NCBI RefSeq assembly: GCF_014638355.1
Contig: NZ_BMFK01000002.1
Span: forward strand, 186,001-250,000
Source of the DNA: Priestia taiwanensis
GTDB taxonomy: Bacteria; Bacillota; Bacilli; Bacillales; Bacillaceae_G
Length of the DNA stretch: 64,000 nucleotides
Direction of reading: 5' to 3'
Position 1 is the first letter of the stretch; the number at the start of each line of letters is the position of its first letter. A program made the translations under genes and the position numbers. The notes beneath the pieces are model-generated. The model searched no databases. It was not told the DNA's origin and saw nothing but the letters and a program-made list of their open reading frames with translations. Below are positions 10,863-20,211 of the stretch, in pieces.

Positions 10863-11863
10863 TATTTCTCTGGTACCTCTATTTGGAAATGTTCATACAC
10901 AAGATGCGTCACAACACGTCCTCGAGGTGTTCGTTGTAAGAAACCGATTTGCAATAAGTATGGTTCATATACATCTTCAATCGTATGTGCTTCTTCTCCA
11001 ATCGATGCAGCAATTGTTTCTAAGCCAACTGGTCCGCCACGGAATCGTTCAATAATACCACGCAGTAACTTATGATCAATATGATCTAGTCCACGCTTAT
11101 CTACTTGGAGTAATTCGAGGGCAGTACGTGTAATCTCATTCGTAATCGTCCCGTCGCCCCTTACTTGGGCAAAATCTCGCACACGGCGTAACAAGCGATT
11201 TGCAATTCGTGGTGTACCACGTGACCTTCTCGCAATTTCTATCGTTGCCTCTTGTTCAATTCCAATAGTGAACACATCTGCTGTTCGCTCCACGATATTC
11301 GCTAAATCATACTCTTCGTAATATTCCAATCGACAAAGTACACCGAAACGATCTCGAAGCGGTGCTGACAACATTCCCGCTCTTGTTGTTGCACCTACTA
11401 ATGTAAATGGTGGCAAGTCAACACGTACACTTTTCGCTGTTGGCCCTTTTCCAATGACAATATCCAGACAGAAATCTTCCATCGCTGAGTATAATACTTC
11501 TTCGACAGATCGATGCAAACGGTGAATTTCATCGATGAACAATACATCGCCCGGTTCAAGAGCCGTTAAGACTGCAGCTAAATCACCCGGTCGTTCAATT
11601 GCAGGACCTGATGTTGTTCGAAGGTTTACCCCCATCTCATTTGCAATAATTGCCGCTAATGTTGTTTTCCCAAGTCCCGGAGGACCATATAGCAACACGT
11701 GATCTAAAGCTTCGTGACGAAGTTTCGCAGCCTCAATAAAGATTTGCAAATTATGCTTTACTTTATCTTGTCCAATATATTGGGTAAGATTTTGTGGACG
11801 AAGAGAAAATTCTATTTCTTGTTCTTCATACGTGGAATCACCAGAAACTAAGCGCTCATCCAT
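10862..11863 (-). CDS. ruvB: Holliday junction branch-migration DNA helicase RuvB
   Basis: RuvB is the hexameric AAA+ motor that drives branch migration with RuvA. The 333-residue protein contains the Walker A motif [12 protein letters not shown] near residue 54, Walker [10 protein letters not shown] near 100, sensor GATTRAG, arginine finger region APLRDRFG and the C-terminal winged-helix part [13 protein letters not shown]. The start is the ATG at 11863 with GAGGTG six nt upstream; in-frame codons before it lie in the ribosome-binding site. It follows ruvA by 5 bp and overlaps the DUF2905 gene by one base. Confidence 0.97.
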   Translation of the reverse strand: MDERLVSGDSTYEEQEIEFSLRPQNLTQYIGQDKVKHNLQIFIEAAKLRHEALDHVLLYGPPGLGKTTLAAIIANEMGVNLRTTSGPAIERPGDLAAVLTALEPGDVLFIDEIHRLHRSVEEVLYSAMEDFCLDIVIGKGPTAKSVRVDLPPFTLVGATTRAGMLSAPLRDRFGVLCRLEYYEEYDLANIVERTADVFTIGIEQEATIEIARRSRGTPRIANRLLRRVRDFAQVRGDGTITNEITRTALELLQVDKRGLDHIDHKLLRGIIERFRGGPVGLETIAASIGEEAHTIEDVYEPYLLQIGFLQRTPRGRVVTHLVYEHFQIEVPEK

Positions 11864-11868
11864 CACGA

Positions 11869-12477
11869 TCACCTCTTACCATTTAATAATAACTGTAGTG
11901 CCTTCCTAATATATTCATCTGTTGAAAGCTTGTCTTTTTGTAACGTTGGAACGATACGGCTAATTTCACGCTCTGCATATCCTAATACTTTCAGCGCCTC
12001 TAACGCTTCTTCTAAATCATTCGAAGATGTTGCCTCTTCTGGTATATGTTCAGAGAATAAATCGTATGACACAGCTACAACGTCATTTAACTTGCCTTTT
12101 AAATCAAGAATCATTTGGCGTGCCGTCTTCTTCCCGACGCCAGGGAACTTCACTAAAAATGTTTCATTTTCATTCTCGATCGCTTCTACTACTTGCTCTG
12201 GTTGTCCGCTCGCCAAAATCGCTAAAGCACCTTTTGGACCAATACCCGATACATTTAATAGCTTCATAAACATTTCACGTTGTTGACGAGAAGTAAATCC
12301 ATATAAAGCGATAACATCTTCTCGTACATATTGATATGTATAAACTTTAATTGTTTCCTCACTTCGTTTAAAGACGTATGGATTTGGCGTCACAATTTGA
12401 TACCCAATGCCGTTATGATCGACAACAACATACTGCGGTCCAACAAATGTAACAATTCCTGTTATATAATCAAACAC
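11869..12477 (-). CDS. ruvA: Holliday junction DNA-binding subunit RuvA
   Basis: RuvA binds four-way junctions as a tetramer and loads RuvB. The 202-residue protein has the N-terminal OB fold ([13 protein letters not shown]), two helix-hairpin-helix segments ([13 protein letters not shown] near residue 76 and [13 protein letters not shown] near 111) and the flexible C-terminal domain III (about 150-202) that contacts RuvB. It is the first gene of ruvA-ruvB-DUF2905 and is separated from bofC by a terminator. Confidence 0.96.
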   Translation of the reverse strand: MFDYITGIVTFVGPQYVVVDHNGIGYQIVTPNPYVFKRSEETIKVYTYQYVREDVIALYGFTSRQQREMFMKLLNVSGIGPKGALAILASGQPEQVVEAIENENETFLVKFPGVGKKTARQMILDLKGKLNDVVAVSYDLFSEHIPEEATSSNDLEEALEALKVLGYAEREISRIVPTLQKDKLSTDEYIRKALQLLLNGKR

Positions 12478-12572
12478 TCATTACCTCTCCTTTTACACAC
12501 TGTATTCCATTTTAACACACTTTTACATAGGATGAAGCGAAACTTTCTCTCCATTTTATGCGTATATCATAG

Positions 12573-12613
12573 AAAAAAGAAGGAAAACAAAAACGTTTGT
12601 TCCCTTCTTTTTT
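12573..12613 (-). terminator. Terminator after bofC
   Basis: A long A/T-flanked stem pairs about 12573-12591 with 12596-12613 with a bulge, giving a T run on the minus strand. It uncouples bofC from ruvA, so ruvA probably has its own promoter in 12478-12570. Confidence 0.7.
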
Positions 12614-12626
12614 ATCATATCATACT

Positions 12627-13097
12627 TCAATTTTCTTTCGCATAGTTTTTTAAGTCTTTCAATACTCTTTCAAATGTAAACTTTGATTTGACACGAATCC
12701 CATTCTTTAATCGTTGTTTCTTATAACTTTGCAGTTTTTTCGTATCTATTTGAAAGAATGAATGAATTACCTTCTCTTCTCTTGGCGTCCCTTCAAAGAT
12801 CTTCAACGTTCCATCATCACCGAGACCAAAGTAACCACTTGTCTTAATGATAGGTGAAATATCATCTATATATTTCTGAAGGGTAATTTGCTCATCATCA
12901 TAATCAACTAACTTCCACCCCTCATACTTTTGCAACAAAGATTCAACAGATACTTCTTTTGCTGTGTAAATTTCTTCACTTATATCTCCGCCGACATATA
13001 CTCGCTGCAATAGAATTGTGATCTCCGAATCCGCATGGACACGTCCTACTCCCATCGTGAGACATATAAATACCACCATGCATACAATACGTTTCAT
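12627..13097 (-). CDS. bofC: Forespore BofC, regulator of the sigma-K checkpoint
   Basis: BofC is secreted by the forespore and restrains SpoIVB, the protease that triggers pro-sigma-K processing. The 156-residue protein has a signal peptide (MKRIVCMVVFICLTMGVGRVHA), then the conserved LLQRVYVGGDISEE and YIDDISP....GYFGL segments and the C-terminal FFQIDTKKL. These align with B. subtilis BofC by memory of the family. The ATG at 13097 is chosen because GAGGTG is six nt upstream; earlier in-frame starts overlap it. Its partners spoIVFB and spoIVFA are also in this window. Confidence 0.88.
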   Translation of the reverse strand: MKRIVCMVVFICLTMGVGRVHADSEITILLQRVYVGGDISEEIYTAKEVSVESLLQKYEGWKLVDYDDEQITLQKYIDDISPIIKTSGYFGLGDDGTLKIFEGTPREEKVIHSFFQIDTKKLQSYKKQRLKNGIRVKSKFTFERVLKDLKNYAKEN

Positions 13098-13217
13098 CAC
13101 CATCACCTCTTCTATGAGAAATGTATATTATTACATCTATATTTTGACCATTTCTAGTATATTTATCCTCTAGCGTACAAGAAAGTTTCTTATCCTATTA
13201 TTCACTTTTCACTATAT

Positions 13218-13340
13218 ACAAGAAAAGACGCCTGCACTATGCAGGCGTCTTGATGCGTTTTGTGGCGAGAAACCACGTGACCACATTCACGTGTTTAACC
13301 TTCCGGCATGCTCCTCGACTTACACAAATTAGCTCATCGC
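13218..13340 (-). ncRNA. Candidate small RNA with own promoter and terminator
   Basis: A sigma-A-like promoter (13347-13375) predicts transcription starting near 13340. About 120 nt downstream is a perfect 12-bp terminator stem (13225-13236 with 13240-13251) followed by TTTTCTT. Between them are two compact hairpins, one built on CACGTG repeats (about 13275-13294) and an overlapping GTGG/CCAC stem. No ORF of note is present. I do not recognise the family. The alternative is simply the 3' untranslated region and terminator of the doxX gene upstream. Confidence 0.5.
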
Positions 13341-13346
13341 TTTATT

Positions 13347-13375
13347 AATATAACACTGAATGCTCTATATCACAA
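13347..13375 (-). promoter_or_regulatory. Sigma-A-type promoter for the candidate small RNA
   Basis: On the minus strand, TTGTGA (13370-13375), a 17-nt spacer and TATATT (13347-13352) lie between the doxX stop codon and the hairpin region. Confidence 0.5.
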
Positions 13376-13413
13376 GTATATATTTCAGGTTATTTTTTAC
13401 TCAATTTATTCCA

Positions 13414-13920
13414 TTATGCTGCTTTAGGTGTTGAGTGATCTGATTTAACGATTCCTTTTTTACGTAAAAATGGCGTTAAGAATCCGTCTACTCCAAACTT
13501 ACCTGCATTCGTACCAGCAACAATAATAAAGATAGATAATAATACCATTAGTGCATTAGAACTTACTGTTCCACTGAATAAGAATGAAAAGTTCATAACC
13601 ATTCCAAAGAATACAGCTGTCTTCGTTAAGCATCCTAAAATAAGTCCAAGTCCTACAAAAAGCTCTCCGTATGCAACTAATATATTAAATACATCTGCTC
13701 CAGGTAACGCAACATTCTCTAAGAATGATCCCCACCAACCAGCTACAGACGGATTCTCACCTGTTGATTTTGCAATAGTCCCTTTAATAAAACCAGAAGC
13801 ATCAAATCCTCCAGTTACTTTCTTCCAACCTGCTGTTAACCAAAGATAGCCTACATATACACGAATTGCTGTTAGCGCAACTGCGGCCATCTTATTAGTG
13901 CGTAAAAAATTAATTACCAC
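13414..13920 (-). CDS. DoxX family membrane protein
   Basis: A 168-residue protein with four TM helices, beginning with ALTAIRVYVGYLWLTAGWKK (residues 16-35) and followed by GADVFNILVAYGELFVGLGLILG, a third helix and GTNAGKFGVDGFL. This is the DoxX/thiosulfate-quinone oxidoreductase small-subunit fold. Members are linked to redox or thiol stress in some bacteria, but no activity can be read here. About 95 bp upstream is a perfect Rex-type palindrome, suggesting control by the NADH/NAD ratio. It is monocistronic between nadE and the candidate small RNA. Confidence 0.85.
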   Translation of the reverse strand: MVINFLRTNKMAAVALTAIRVYVGYLWLTAGWKKVTGGFDASGFIKGTIAKSTGENPSVAGWWGSFLENVALPGADVFNILVAYGELFVGLGLILGCLTKTAVFFGMVMNFSFLFSGTVSSNALMVLLSIFIIVAGTNAGKFGVDGFLTPFLRKKGIVKSDHSTPKAA

Positions 13921-14013
13921 TTAAATCGCCTTCCCTTCTCTCTTGTACTTCTCTGTTGTACTTTTCTTACATCCCCATCATATACAAAGAGTCAGAATTA
14001 TTCCATGTCTAAT

Positions 14014-14031
14014 TTGTGAACTTCTTCACAA
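14014..14031. promoter_or_regulatory. Putative Rex operator upstream of doxX
   Basis: The 18-bp sequence TTGTGAA-CTTC-TTCACAA matches the Gram-positive Rex consensus half-sites exactly and sits inside a longer palindrome with 12-bp arms (14009-14036). A further TTCACAA half-site occurs at 14043-14049. Rex is an NADH-sensing repressor; its binding here is an inference. Confidence 0.6.
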
Positions 14032-14078
14032 ATTAGTGCGTGTTCACAAAATGTTCACTTTTTCCCACTAAAACCAAA

Positions 14079-14109
14079 AGCCCTCTCATCTTTTTCAGAT
14101 AAGAGAGCT
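14079..14109 (-). terminator. Terminator after nadE
   Basis: A 13-bp stem (14079-14091 with 14097-14109, near-perfect) is followed on the minus strand by a T-rich tract, just past the nadE stop codon. Confidence 0.8.
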
Positions 14110-14118
14110 CCTATACTA

Positions 14119-14862
14119 TTATACAAATTCCGATGGTGCTGCTGCTAATTGACGCTTATGCTCTGAGCGTTTATGTAAACGTTCGATGATTTCACGGTCT
14201 TTATCAGGAATGTCTTTTCCTTTTAAATATAAATCAATCATGTCATATGTTGTACCCATTTCATTCTCATCTGTTTGACCTTCCCACAGACCAGCACTCG
14301 GGGCTTTCGTAATAACATCTTCTGGTACGCCTAATGCTCTCGCCATCTCACGAACTTCACCTTTTGTTAAGTGAACAAGTGGCACTAAATCTACTCCACC
14401 ATCACCATACTTCGTAAAGTATCCTGTTAACCATTCAGCTGCATTATCCGTGCCCACAACAAGATAATTATAGTTGTTTGCTACTGCATATAATGTTGTC
14501 ATGCGTAAACGTGCTCGTGTATTCGCGTCACCTAATGTAGAACGTTCTTCCTGCCATTCCCCTTTTGCTTGTAGTTGTTCTTCAATCGCTTGGAACAACG
14601 TATTATGCGTTTCTGTTAATTCAACGACAACATGGTTAATACCACAGCTATCTACTACTTTAAGCGCATCAATTTTGTCTTGCGGGTTGCTCTTCGTCGG
14701 CATAATAACGCCTAAAGAATCACTCGGGCACGCACGCTTAATTAAATGTGCAACAACAGCAGAGTCAATTCCCCCGCTAATTCCAACAATTAATCCTTGG
14801 ACATTTGCCTCCTTCACCTTTTGTTGAAGCCATTGTACTAAATGTTCAATTTTCTTCTCCAT
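14119..14862 (-). CDS. nadE: NH3-dependent NAD+ synthetase
   Basis: This enzyme amidates nicotinic acid adenine dinucleotide to NAD+ using ammonia. The 247-residue protein has the PP-loop ATP site GISGGIDSAV at about residues 29-38, the RARLRMTTLYAVAN adenine-site segment and VGTDNAAEWLTGYFTKYGDGGVDLVPL, all diagnostic. There is no glutaminase domain. The start is the ATG at 14862, after GGAAGGAAGAGTGAC; an upstream in-frame start would lie across that site. The common Bacillus NadE is about 272 residues, so this is a short form and may be a second copy. It is close to, but not cotranscribed with, nadBCA. Confidence 0.92.
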   Translation of the reverse strand: MEKKIEHLVQWLQQKVKEANVQGLIVGISGGIDSAVVAHLIKRACPSDSLGVIMPTKSNPQDKIDALKVVDSCGINHVVVELTETHNTLFQAIEEQLQAKGEWQEERSTLGDANTRARLRMTTLYAVANNYNYLVVGTDNAAEWLTGYFTKYGDGGVDLVPLVHLTKGEVREMARALGVPEDVITKAPSAGLWEGQTDENEMGTTYDMIDLYLKGKDIPDKDREIIERLHKRSEHKRQLAAAPSEFV

Positions 14863-14963
14863 GTCACTCTTCCTTCCTATACGGGACAATATTTCATCAT
14901 AGCGTTATTTTACCCCTCCTATCTTCTTTATGCAAATGACTTTTCTGTTTAATATCCATATAA

Positions 14964-14995
14964 AAAAGAGTAAAGCATAAAAGCTTCACTCTCTT
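14964..14995 (-). terminator. Terminator after safA
   Basis: A hairpin with arms AAGAG..TGAAGC and GCTTTACTCTT on the minus strand is followed by TTTTTT; it begins a few nucleotides past the safA stop codon. Confidence 0.75.
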
Positions 14996-15000
14996 AATAA

Positions 15001-16590
15001 TTAATGGTTATCCTCATCAAAAATTGGTGGTCCAAATAAAGAATTCTCTTCCTCTTCCCTATAATAAGAGGCATTATCTTGTGCTACCCCTACCGAAGAT
15101 GGATGAAACGGACTATTTGGTTGAAATGGGAGAGAAGCTTGGTATGCATCACTCTCATATTGCTCCTTACTCATTTCATTTCTCACTGGATAAGCTGCTT
15201 GTGGAGTTTCTTGAAACCCACCTTTCTGTTGATATACTTCTGATGGTGGGAAATCTCCTTGTTGTTGGTATGCCTCTGGTGGTGGGAAGCCTCCTTGTTG
15301 TTGATATGCTTCTGGCGATGGGAAGCCTCCTTGTTGACGATATGCTTCTGGTGGCGGGAAGCCTCCTTGTTGTTGATATGCCTCTGGTGGTGGGAAGCCT
15401 CCTTGTTGACGATATGCTTCTGGTGGCGGGAAGCCTCCTTGTTGTTGGTACACTTCCGGCGGTGGGAAACCTCCTTGTTGTTGATATGCTTCTGGCGGTG
15501 GGAAACCTCCTTGTTGACGATATGCTTCTGGTGGCGGGAAACCTCCTTGTTGTTGGTATGCTTCTGGTGGGAAGCCTCCTTGCTGTGCATAACTTCCATA
15601 CTCATCTTGCGGAGACATCCTTGCTTGTGGTGGGAAACCCCCTTGAGGGAAATAAGCTCCCGGCGGTGCTACTGGCATATACGGCATCGCTCCGTCCACA
15701 CACCCACAATCATATGGATTCATCATTGGTTGATAATAAGGGTACGGTGCATAACCTCCATATCCAACCGGTGCACCATAACCATATCCATATGCATGCA
15801 TATACGGAGATACTTGCGGATAAGGCATATATGGCATATACGGTGGCACTTGTTGATAGCCCATTTGTGGATTTGGCATTTGCGGCTGTTGTTCTTGCAT
15901 TGGAACTTGCTGATAGCCCATTTGTTGCTCTTGCATTGGTGCTTGTTGATTTGATGTTTGTGGATAGCCCATAAATGGCGTCATCTGTGGTGCTTGTGAA
16001 TCTGTAGATGCACTATCCGGTTGCATTTGCATATTTACAGGCGGAGTATATGGCACTTGTGGTTCTTCATACGTTGGCATGTTCGTTTTCGGAATTACTT
16101 GTGGGTTCATATTTGGAACCGACGCCTTCGATTTCTTCTCAGCCATTTCTTCCTGCTCCTTCCCATTTATATCTCCCTGATGTCCTTCCCCTTCCGTTTT
16201 CATATCCATATCAAATGTATAGAACGGTGTTGCAGATATATCAGGTGGGGTTGGCGCAGTTGGTACATTCGTTTTAGCAGGTGAAGGTACCTTGAATGAT
16301 GGTAATAATCCTTTGAACAAACTTCCTGCTCCGCCCTCTTTTCTTTCTTCTCCCTGTTCAGTAGATGTCTCTAATTTCCTGCCAGCATCTTGCGCTACAT
16401 GTTGTTTCGTTTCCGGCCTTGCTTTACGAACCGATGTGCTTACAACAGGAACTTTAACTTTCATCCCCGGCGCTACATCTTCTGAATTACTCAACTGCGC
16501 ATTCAAACGCTTTACTTCATCAAAATTCACATTATACTTCTTCGCTATTGTCCAAAGAGTATCCCCTTTTTGTACGATATGGATTTTCAC
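15001..16590 (-). CDS. safA: Spore coat morphogenetic protein SafA (ExsA-type)
   Basis: This coat-assembly protein attaches to cortex peptidoglycan and recruits inner-coat proteins; in B. cereus the orthologue ExsA is also needed for exosporium assembly. The 529-residue protein starts with a LysM domain (residues 1-45, IHIVQKGDTLWTIAKKYNV). It continues as a low-complexity Pro/Gln/Met/Tyr-rich region with a CGC motif, then about ten 12-residue repeats, and ends with an acidic tail. The GTG at 16590 is chosen because GGAGGGAGAAGTA precedes it and the LysM domain starts immediately. A sigma-E-like promoter lies upstream. It is next to nadA, as in other Bacillus. Confidence 0.93.
   Translation of the reverse strand: MKIHIVQKGDTLWTIAKKYNVNFDEVKRLNAQLSNSEDVAPGMKVKVPVVSTSVRKARPETKQHVAQDAGRKLETSTEQGEERKEGGAGSLFKGLLPSFKVPSPAKTNVPTAPTPPDISATPFYTFDMDMKTEGEGHQGDINGKEQEEMAEKKSKASVPNMNPQVIPKTNMPTYEEPQVPYTPPVNMQMQPDSASTDSQAPQMTPFMGYPQTSNQQAPMQEQQMGYQQVPMQEQQPQMPNPQMGYQQVPPYMPYMPYPQVSPYMHAYGYGYGAPVGYGGYAPYPYYQPMMNPYDCGCVDGAMPYMPVAPPGAYFPQGGFPPQARMSPQDEYGSYAQQGGFPPEAYQQQGGFPPPEAYRQQGGFPPPEAYQQQGGFPPPEVYQQQGGFPPPEAYRQQGGFPPPEAYQQQGGFPPPEAYRQQGGFPSPEAYQQQGGFPPPEAYQQQGDFPPSEVYQQKGGFQETPQAAYPVRNEMSKEQYESDAYQASLPFQPNSPFHPSSVGVAQDNASYYREEEENSLFGPPIFDEDNH
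15222..15588 (-). repeat. Tandem 36-bp repeats within safA
   Basis: About ten units encode the 12-residue motif QQGGFPPPEAY(Q/R), with variants ending in VYQ, one unit lacking a proline and one SPEAY. The Q and R versions partly alternate, which suggests two-unit expansion steps. Unit number is expected to vary between strains. Confidence 0.9.
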
Positions 16591-16660
16591 TACTTCTCCC
16601 TCCTGCATACATTATCTATCACTTATAAATGAAGAGAATTTATAATAGATACTTCACCAC

Positions 16661-16688
16661 AATGTATGCGTACAAAATGGTAATTATG
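16661..16688 (-). promoter_or_regulatory. Candidate sigma-E promoter of safA
   Basis: On the minus strand CATAATT (16682-16688), a 13-nt spacer and CATACATT (16661-16668) resemble the sigma-E consensus. The site is about 70 bp upstream of the safA start. B. subtilis safA is sigma-E dependent; the assignment here rests on motif similarity only. Confidence 0.4.
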
Positions 16689-16706
16689 TACAAAAAGAAA
16701 AGAAAA

Positions 16707-16734
16707 AAAGACTAGCAATCGAATGCTAGTCTTT
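16707..16734 (-). terminator. Terminator after the nadBCA operon
   Basis: A perfect 11-bp stem (16707-16717 with 16724-16734) is followed on the minus strand by seven T residues, 6 bp past the nadA stop codon. Confidence 0.9.
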
Positions 16735-16739
16735 CCTTC

Positions 16740-17840
16740 CTACGATAACGTCAACATTCGATCTAATGCTCGTTTTGCATCTGTTGCAACATCTTTGTCT
16801 ACACGAATCTCATTCACAATATTTCCTTGCTCGATATTTTCTAATGCCCATAATAAATGTGGTAAGTCAATACGGTTCATGGTTAAACAAGGACACATAT
16901 ACGGATTTAGCGAAACAATTTCTTTATCCGGGTACGTAGCAATAATACGTTTTACTAAGTTCATCTCGGTTCCAATTGCCCATTTTGTTCCAGACGGCGC
17001 ATTCTTAATTGTTTCGATAATGTAATTAGTAGAGCCATTGTAATCAGCCAGAGCAACGACTTCTCTACTACATTCGGGATGCACAATAATGTTCATATCT
17101 GGTTTTGTTGCACGAATATATTCAATATTTTTCACCGTAAAATTCTCGTGAACAGAACAATGACCTTTCCACAAAATAACTTTAATATCTTCTTTGTCCC
17201 CTTCATATACTAGCTCATCGGTTTGTGGGTCCCAAATCGCCATCTGTTCCAAGGGAATCCCTAACTCATATGCCGTATTTCTTCCTAAATGCTGATCTGG
17301 TAAAAACAAAATACGCTCCTTTTGCGTAAACGCCCACGATACTACTTTCTTCGCATTTGAAGAAGTTACTGTCGTTCCACCGTTCTTCCCACAGAAAGCT
17401 TTAATTGCTGCAGTTGAGTTCACATACGTCATCGGTAAAATCGTATCATCGTATATTTCTTGAAGCTTCTCCCACGCACGCTCTGTTTGATGAATATCTG
17501 CCATATCTGCCATCGAGCAACCGGCACGCATATCAGGTAAGATAACCACTTGATCGTCCGTTGTTAAAATATCCGCTGTTTCTGCCATAAAGTGAACACC
17601 GCAGAACACAATATATTTCGCTTCTTTATTTTGTTCTGCAATTTGTGATAATTGCAATGAATCACCCGTTGCGTCTGAGAATTGTACAACTTCATCTTTT
17701 TGATAATGATGCCCCGGAAGGAACAAGTCTTCTCCTAGCTTCTCTTTAATCTTCCAGACACGCTTCACCATTTCCTCTTCTGTCATCTCTTTATATTTAG
17801 CTGGAAGTATATCTTCCTTTACCCAATCTAATACGTTCAT
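16740..17840 (-). CDS. nadA: Quinolinate synthase
   Basis: NadA condenses iminoaspartate with dihydroxyacetone phosphate to quinolinate and carries a 4Fe-4S cluster. The 366-residue protein has cysteines in the three conserved contexts: CGVHFMAE (near residue 107), GHCSVHENF with HPECSRE (near 230-255) and [13 protein letters not shown] (near 315). [12 protein letters not shown] is a further signature. Length is typical of the Bacillus form. Its start overlaps the nadC stop by 4 bp, so the two are translationally coupled, and it is the last gene of nadB-nadC-nadA. Confidence 0.97.
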   Translation of the reverse strand: MNVLDWVKEDILPAKYKEMTEEEMVKRVWKIKEKLGEDLFLPGHHYQKDEVVQFSDATGDSLQLSQIAEQNKEAKYIVFCGVHFMAETADILTTDDQVVILPDMRAGCSMADMADIHQTERAWEKLQEIYDDTILPMTYVNSTAAIKAFCGKNGGTTVTSSNAKKVVSWAFTQKERILFLPDQHLGRNTAYELGIPLEQMAIWDPQTDELVYEGDKEDIKVILWKGHCSVHENFTVKNIEYIRATKPDMNIIVHPECSREVVALADYNGSTNYIIETIKNAPSGTKWAIGTEMNLVKRIIATYPDKEIVSLNPYMCPCLTMNRIDLPHLLWALENIEQGNIVNEIRVDKDVATDAKRALDRMLTLS

Positions 17841-18682
17841 CCTTTTATTCCCCCTCGAATATTGAAACTAATATCTAACGCTGTAACAGAATGCGTTAAG
17901 CACCCAAGCGAAATATAATCAACACCTGTATGGTGATATGTGGAAATATTATGTAATCCAATTCCACCTGACGCTTCTGTTACAATATGAGAAGGTACTA
18001 TTTTCATATATTCCGTAACTTCTTCTGGAGAACGATTATCAAACATAATGACATCTACATTCGACTCAATAGCCTCTAATACTTGGTCCTTAGTTTCCGT
18101 TTCTACTTCAATTTTCACCATATGCCCAACCGATGCTCTTACTTGTGCAACAGCTTCTCCTATTGATCCTGCATATGCAATATGATTATCTTTCAACATA
18201 ACTCCATCCGATAAACCATAACGGTGGTTATAGCCTCCGCCACATGTTACCGCATATTTATCAAACATGCGTAATCCTGGCATTGTTTTTCGTGTATCAC
18301 AAATACGTGTATGATCGCTATTTAATGCTTCTACCATCTCTTTCGTCGCTGTTGCAATGCCACTCATACGCTGTATCATATTTAATATGACACGCTCACC
18401 CGATAACAACGTACGCATTGGCCCTCTTACTCTTGCAATCACATCACCTTTTTGTATATAATCTCCGTCGGCTTTTTCATACGTGACCAGCACACGCGAA
18501 CTTAATAGTCCATATCCTAGTTCAATTAACGATACTCCAGCCAATACCCCACTCACTTTCGCTACAAAAGCACCTTCTCCTATATCATTCTCATTGAAAA
18601 TATATTGAACAGAGATATCTCGCTCACCAATATCTTCGAGGAAGAAGCGTTCCATTTCTCGTTTAACTTTTACTATATTCAT
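17837..18682 (-). CDS. nadC: Nicotinate-nucleotide pyrophosphorylase (carboxylating)
   Basis: NadC converts quinolinate and PRPP to nicotinate mononucleotide, CO2 and pyrophosphate. The 281-residue protein contains the active-site segments [19 protein letters not shown] (near residue 93), [11 protein letters not shown] (near 130), [21 protein letters not shown] and the C-terminal barrel strands VDVIMFDN and EASGGI. All are intact. The start codon lies 20 bp inside the end of nadB and its stop overlaps nadA by 4 bp, so the operon is tightly packed. Confidence 0.97.
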   Translation of the reverse strand: MNIVKVKREMERFFLEDIGERDISVQYIFNENDIGEGAFVAKVSGVLAGVSLIELGYGLLSSRVLVTYEKADGDYIQKGDVIARVRGPMRTLLSGERVILNMIQRMSGIATATKEMVEALNSDHTRICDTRKTMPGLRMFDKYAVTCGGGYNHRYGLSDGVMLKDNHIAYAGSIGEAVAQVRASVGHMVKIEVETETKDQVLEAIESNVDVIMFDNRSPEEVTEYMKIVPSHIVTEASGGIGLHNISTYHHTGVDYISLGCLTHSVTALDISFNIRGGIKG

Positions 18683-20177
18683 CCTCTGTCACCCCTTCTA
18701 CCATTCCTTCTCTATCTTGTCGATAATGTGCCCCAATACTACTCGTTCGTTCTAATGCAGATTTTGTAATTAACCAACCAACTGTCACCATGTTGTATGT
18801 TGTTAACTGCTCATTTGTGAAACTCGTAACATGAACTTCCCCTTGTAACAGAAATGATTCGAACCACTCCCTCGCCTGAAGTAACCTTACTTCTTCACGT
18901 ACAATTCCTACATATTCCATCATCACATGCTGTATTTCTTCTTGTGTTGGCAAGGAGTACCCAATAGATGGCATACTTACATAATCTACATCGTCGATGG
19001 ATACGTTATGCTTGTTGCATAACAAGTGTTCACCTAAACGATTCCCATATACAAGCCCTTCTAACAAGGAATTGCTCGCTAAACGATTTGCACCGTGTAC
19101 TCCTTGACAAGCCACCTCACCTACTGCATACAAATTAGGAATCGACGTTTCACTATATTCATTCGTTTTAACACCGCCCATATGAAAGTGTGCACCTGGT
19201 ACCACTGGAATAGAGCCTCCTTCAATGGAAATACCATACTGACGGCACAACGCTGTAATAGTAGGGAATCGCTTCTCGAAATTTGCAATCATTGAAATAT
19301 CTAGAAAAACCTCTTCCTTCTGCAACATACGCTTATATATTTCCCTCGACACAACATCCCGCGGTGCCAAGTCTCCCATTTCATGCACACCTTGCATCAC
19401 TCGTTCTCCTGTTCGAGTAACAAGAATTGCGCCTTCCCCTCGTACAGCTTCAGAGACAAGCCCATATGCGTGACCATTCACATATAACATCGTCGGATGA
19501 AATTGAACAAACTCTAAATCCTCTAATTCGCATCCAGCACGATATGCCAGTGCGATACCGTCACCTGTAATTGTTTCTGCATTAGACGTATATCGGTAAA
19601 GTCCCCCACTACCACCTGTCGCCAAAATTGTATGTTTCGCAACATACGTTTTTATACGCGCTTGTTCTGTTCGAGTAACAGCACCCACACATACACCGTC
19701 ACGTACAAGCAGATCAATAGCTGTTTCATTCTCAATAATCGTCGCATGCTCTTGTACCCTTTTAATCATATATTCTGTTAAAAAAGCGCCTGTACGATCG
19801 CCACCTGCATGCAAAATCCTTCTCATACGATGTGCACCTTCTTGACCGAGAAGAAGATTCCCCTCCTCATCTTGATCAAATAGCAATCCATCATCAATAA
19901 GTGAACGAATGATTCCTGGCCCTTCTTTTACTAACAATTCAACCATTTCTTCTTTATTCGCATAGCATCCTGCTTTCATCGTGTCATCAAAATGATGTTT
20001 CCAGTCGTCATCCTCTGCAATAGCAACTGCAACACCACCCTGCGCAAGCATCGAATTGCTGTCTCGTATATGCTTTTTCGTAATAATGACTACCTTTTTC
20101 TTTGTACACAACCTCGCTGCTGTCATTAGCGCTGCAATGCCACTACCGATGATTAACACATCTATATCCTTAGGCAT
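18663..20177 (-). CDS. nadB: L-aspartate oxidase
   Basis: NadB is the FAD-dependent enzyme that oxidises L-aspartate to iminoaspartate, first step of de novo NAD synthesis. The 504-residue protein begins with an FAD-binding motif IIGSGIAALMTA, then SMLAQGGVAVA, HAGGDRTG, the catalytic-region segment EFVQFHPTM and GGVKTNEYSETSIPNLYAVGE followed by HGANRLASNSLLEG. The motif order is that of succinate dehydrogenase/L-aspartate oxidase flavoproteins. It is the first gene of nadBCA, divergent from nifS across a 130-bp region with a candidate NadR operator. Confidence 0.97.
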   Translation of the reverse strand: MPKDIDVLIIGSGIAALMTAARLCTKKKVVIITKKHIRDSNSMLAQGGVAVAIAEDDDWKHHFDDTMKAGCYANKEEMVELLVKEGPGIIRSLIDDGLLFDQDEEGNLLLGQEGAHRMRRILHAGGDRTGAFLTEYMIKRVQEHATIIENETAIDLLVRDGVCVGAVTRTEQARIKTYVAKHTILATGGSGGLYRYTSNAETITGDGIALAYRAGCELEDLEFVQFHPTMLYVNGHAYGLVSEAVRGEGAILVTRTGERVMQGVHEMGDLAPRDVVSREIYKRMLQKEEVFLDISMIANFEKRFPTITALCRQYGISIEGGSIPVVPGAHFHMGGVKTNEYSETSIPNLYAVGEVACQGVHGANRLASNSLLEGLVYGNRLGEHLLCNKHNVSIDDVDYVSMPSIGYSLPTQEEIQHVMMEYVGIVREEVRLLQAREWFESFLLQGEVHVTSFTNEQLTTYNMVTVGWLITKSALERTSSIGAHYRQDREGMVEGVTEDEYSKS

Positions 20178-20211
20178 AACCTCCGCCTCTCTTTACATTG
20201 TTTTTTACAAC

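Noticed and set aside
13218..13340. 6S RNA, SRP RNA or a known riboswitch
   Set aside because: The conserved cores of those RNAs are not visible, so the element is left unnamed.
15183..15974. Long open frames on both strands across the safA repeat region
   Set aside because: They arise from the stop-free 36-bp repeat and have biased composition; the LysM-led frame is the only one with a ribosome-binding site and known family.
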